From Leptospira harrisiae (GTDB taxonomy: Bacteria; Spirochaetota; Leptospiria; Leptospirales; Leptospiraceae): 64,000 bases of DNA. Where the stretch lies: the NCBI RefSeq assembly GCF_002811945.1, contig NZ_NPDX01000006.1, forward strand, positions 62,001 through 126,000, given 5' to 3'. Positions 61,949 through 64,000 of the stretch are shown here, one piece after another; position 1 is the stretch's first letter; each line of letters begins with the position of its first letter. A program made the translations under genes and the position numbers. The notes below the pieces were generated by a model. It ran no database searches, was not told the DNA's origin, and saw only the letters and a program-made list of their open reading frames with translations.

Positions 61949-62752
61949 ATGAAAGAAGTTCTCGTTACAATCCAAAGTGTGTATCAATATTTAGAAAAAC
62001 TTGGCCCCAAAAAATCCTTCCAGATTTTGAAGAATCTAGGTTATGAGAAGTTGCTTTCTTTGACGGGTAAGGTTCCCAAGGAGAGGTTGATCGTTCTTAC
62101 TCAAAAATTAAGTGAAGATACGGTTGTGGAACTAGTCAAACAAATCCCTGAGAAGATTCTCGTAGAGATGATTCGAGAGAATGAGGATGATGATTTAGTT
62201 TATTTTATTCATTCCCTGCCTATGACAGATTTGGCCCTTGTATCTAGGAGCATTCCTCCTTATGATGTAGGGTTACTTGCAAAAACATTAGGTCGCGAAA
62301 CAAGTGTTGAAATTCTAAAAACCTTAGGGATTGAAAAATCAATTGCGTTACTCAAAGAAATTCCAATGAAAGATTTCCTTTGGTTGGTAGATGAAATTCA
62401 AGTAGGCTCTGTCATTCAACTTGTGAGCGAACTTTCAGTTGCTGATTGTAAAAAATGGATCAAACAACGTGGTTTAGAAGAATTGCCTGTTCTTGTTAAG
62501 TTTTTTGGCGTAAACAATGCCATTCAGATTTTTAAAAAGTTGGGTATGAGTAAAGCACTTGAGATGATGTATTTATTGGGAACAAGGGAAATGTTGGAGT
62601 TGTCACTTTTACTCTCTGGTATGCAATTAGAAGAAAAAAATATGCCTGCGATTGTGATGTTGAAACCGAATGATTTATCTTCCAAAGCCAAAACAAAAGT
62701 AGCGCCGAAGAAAAAACAAATTCCCAAAAAGAAAAAAACTTCTAAACGGTAA
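61949..62752 (+). CDS. Helical-repeat protein resembling an MgtE N-terminal domain, with basic tail
   Basis: This is a 267-residue soluble protein. It consists of repeated helix pairs of about 25-30 residues of the type PKERLIVLTQKLSEDTVVEL, KQIPEKILVEMIRENEDDD and LAKTLGRETSVEILKTLGIE, the superhelical pattern of the MgtE-N or FliG-like fold. The last 30 residues are lysine-rich (KKKQIPKKKKTSKR), which could bind nucleic acid or membrane. GGGG lies shortly before the ATG. It has no membrane part, so it is not a transporter. Its 3' end overlaps the opposing kinase gene by 11 bp. Confidence 0.68.
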   Translation: MKEVLVTIQSVYQYLEKLGPKKSFQILKNLGYEKLLSLTGKVPKERLIVLTQKLSEDTVVELVKQIPEKILVEMIRENEDDDLVYFIHSLPMTDLALVSRSIPPYDVGLLAKTLGRETSVEILKTLGIEKSIALLKEIPMKDFLWLVDEIQVGSVIQLVSELSVADCKKWIKQRGLEELPVLVKFFGVNNAIQIFKKLGMSKALEMMYLLGTREMLELSLLLSGMQLEEKNMPAIVMLKPNDLSSKAKTKVAPKKKQIPKKKKTSKR

Positions 62753-64000
62753 CGTTTACTTTAGGAAATAAAATTGTAAATTTACTTCCTTCGCCCATTG
62801 TGCTTTCGACAAAGATCTCTCCGGACATTTTGTCCACGAGTGATTTGACAATAGATAAACCAAGTCCTGTCCCCCCGATTTTTTTATTATCGGAAGATGG
62901 GATTCGAAAGAACCGATCGAAGATTTGATTTTTATAATTTGGATCAATTCCTATACCTGTGTCTTCTACAATGATTTCGATTTTTCCATTGATTTCTCGA
63001 ATTGAAATTCCAATTTTCCCTTTAGATGTATATTTCAAGGCATTTACATACAAATTGGTTATGATTTGAGAAAATTCAAATTTGATTCCTCGAAGGAAAA
63101 AACCTTTTTTGAGTGATAAGTCCCACTCGATGGGTTTACCTTTTGCAAGATGCGAATTCATATGAATGACATCTTCAATTACAGGGACCGGATCAAATAT
63201 TTCGATGACTTCGTCTTCTTTGTCTTTTTCTCTCGAAGTGGTTAGTTTGAGTAGGTTTTCGATTAAAAAGCTAAGTCTTTTTGCGTTTTTATCAATCACT
63301 TCTAACATGTTTTTATGTTCGGTGTTAAAAGGTAATGATGTGTCCGATTTAAAAAATTCCAAGTAACCTCTAATGTTTGTCATGGGGCTTCTGAGTTCAT
63401 GGCTAACATTGGAGATAAATTCATGTTGTAATCTTTCTTGTTCTTTCTTTTCTGAGTTGGGGCGGAATTGAACCTGGTAACGTTTTTTTGGTGATAGAAG
63501 TATGGAAGTAAAACTGATGTCAACTTCTAGTTTGTTGCCATCTTTTAACATGATTTCTGCATCAGGTAAAGATAACATTGTATCAGAGGAAAGATCAGAG
63601 CCAAATCGGAGTTGCTTTGATACTTGGTTACCTAAAATTATATCTTCAATACTTAGTTTTGTGATATCGCCACGAGTGTATCCAGTAAGGGATCTAAATT
63701 GGTTGTTTGCTTCTAAAATACTCCCTGTGTCAGCATCAACGAGGGCAATGGCTTCTCTTGAAAATTCAAATAAATATCGATATTTTTCTTCTGAGTATTG
63801 TAAGTCAACGGCGGATCTATCTAATTTGATTTCTAAAATTGAGATTAAATTTTCAAGTTCTGTAATTTCTTCCCTTTGTAATTCAAGTTTTGCATTGAAT
63901 GAATCTAACATTGAGTTAACAAGTACTTTAACTCGGTTGTCTAATTGTAATGTCTCATCTGAGTTGAGTCTTGAATTGTAGTTGCCTTGCAAAATATCTA
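62742..64000 (-). CDS. PAS-domain sensor histidine kinase, 5' end outside window
   Basis: The frame is open to the window edge, with at least 419 residues visible. The first 30 (LQGNYNSRLNSDETLQLDNR onward) look like the second half of a HAMP linker, so transmembrane and sensor parts lie beyond 64000. A coiled coil follows, then a PAS domain (ALVDADTGSILEANNQFRSL). The kinase core has FISNVSHELRSPMTNIRGYL with the phosphorylated histidine, LYVNALKYTSKG (N box), DTGIGIDP (G1), FDRFFRIPS (F) and GGTGLGLSIVKSLV (G2). No response regulator adjoins it. The stop codon at 62742 overlaps the convergent gene. Confidence 0.93.
   Translation of the reverse strand, partial: DILQGNYNSRLNSDETLQLDNRVKVLVNSMLDSFNAKLELQREEITELENLISILEIKLDRSAVDLQYSEEKYRYLFEFSREAIALVDADTGSILEANNQFRSLTGYTRGDITKLSIEDIILGNQVSKQLRFGSDLSSDTMLSLPDAEIMLKDGNKLEVDISFTSILLSPKKRYQVQFRPNSEKKEQERLQHEFISNVSHELRSPMTNIRGYLEFFKSDTSLPFNTEHKNMLEVIDKNAKRLSFLIENLLKLTTSREKDKEDEVIEIFDPVPVIEDVIHMNSHLAKGKPIEWDLSLKKGFFLRGIKFEFSQIITNLYVNALKYTSKGKIGISIREINGKIEIIVEDTGIGIDPNYKNQIFDRFFRIPSSDNKKIGGTGLGLSIVKSLVDKMSGEIFVESTMGEGSKFTILFPKVNVTV

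Noticed and set aside
63502..63981. 159-codon frame antisense to the sensor kinase
   Set aside because: It lies wholly over a well-supported PAS/histidine-kinase frame and has the serine-rich composition of an antisense shadow.
1..64000. CRISPR array, rRNA, tRNA or insertion sequence
   Set aside because: No regularly spaced repeats, no RNA gene signatures and no transposase frames were seen on either strand.

Overview
The window reads as chromosomal DNA of a spirochaete of the genus Leptospira. The evidence is AT-rich sequence, abundant lipoproteins with loose lipoboxes, two MBOAT acyltransferases paired with SGNH-like partners (one of the DUF1574 type), a mitochondrial-type aconitase, a futalosine-pathway menaquinone gene (mqnD) and an archaeal/fungal-type asd. 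It carries a complete parA-parB pair with a divergent regulator block and a candidate replication initiator gene. asd is known to lie on the small chromosome (CII) of Leptospira, so the likely source is the origin-proximal part of that second replicon. A free-living (saprophytic) species is my inference and is less certain.

Layout. 0-5.4 kb: oxidoreductases, a TetR/SDR pair with a double operator, and a decayed outer-membrane porin. 5.4-12 kb: a BtrH-like protein, a ZIP metal transporter with a possible leader peptide, a small secreted Cys-rich protein behind a hairpin that covers its ribosome-binding site, EpmA, an orphan response regulator, three small membrane-stress-like proteins and CutA. 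12-14.2 kb: a folded GC-rich element and an ArsR/AHSA1/YdeI/DoxX operon. 14.3-22 kb (minus): PnuC, a methyltransferase, a J-domain-like protein, aconitase, two envelope proteins and QueA. 22-29.2 kb (plus): a seven-gene cell-surface glycan operon with two glycosyltransferases, MBOAT and SGNH-like proteins. 29.2-37.9 kb (minus): an overlapping operon of a membrane methyl-accepting protein, a caspase-like protease, three tandem seven-bladed kelch lipoproteins and an HDxxH protein. This is the best candidate for an undescribed system. 38-40.9 kb (plus): pirin under a perfect palindrome, then a periplasmic carbonic anhydrase with SbtA and SbtB. 40.9-50.1 kb (minus): a seven-gene run from a small zinc-ribbon gene through MBOAT, DUF1574, asd, a conserved hypothetical and pyk to a BamA-like barrel.

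50.1-57.3 kb is the replicon-maintenance zone: about 860 bp of palindrome-rich non-coding DNA, a four-gene minus-strand block headed by an AAA+ regulator with a degenerate Walker B, two related palindromes between that block and parAB, and a nested-repeat, AT-rich region directly before the putative rep gene. From 57.3 kb to the end lie a large discoidin/tail-fibre-repeat protein, mqnD with a GT-C-like membrane protein, a helical-repeat protein and a sensor kinase cut by the window edge.

No tRNA, rRNA, CRISPR array or insertion sequence was recognised. All family assignments come from reading the sequence, without database searches.
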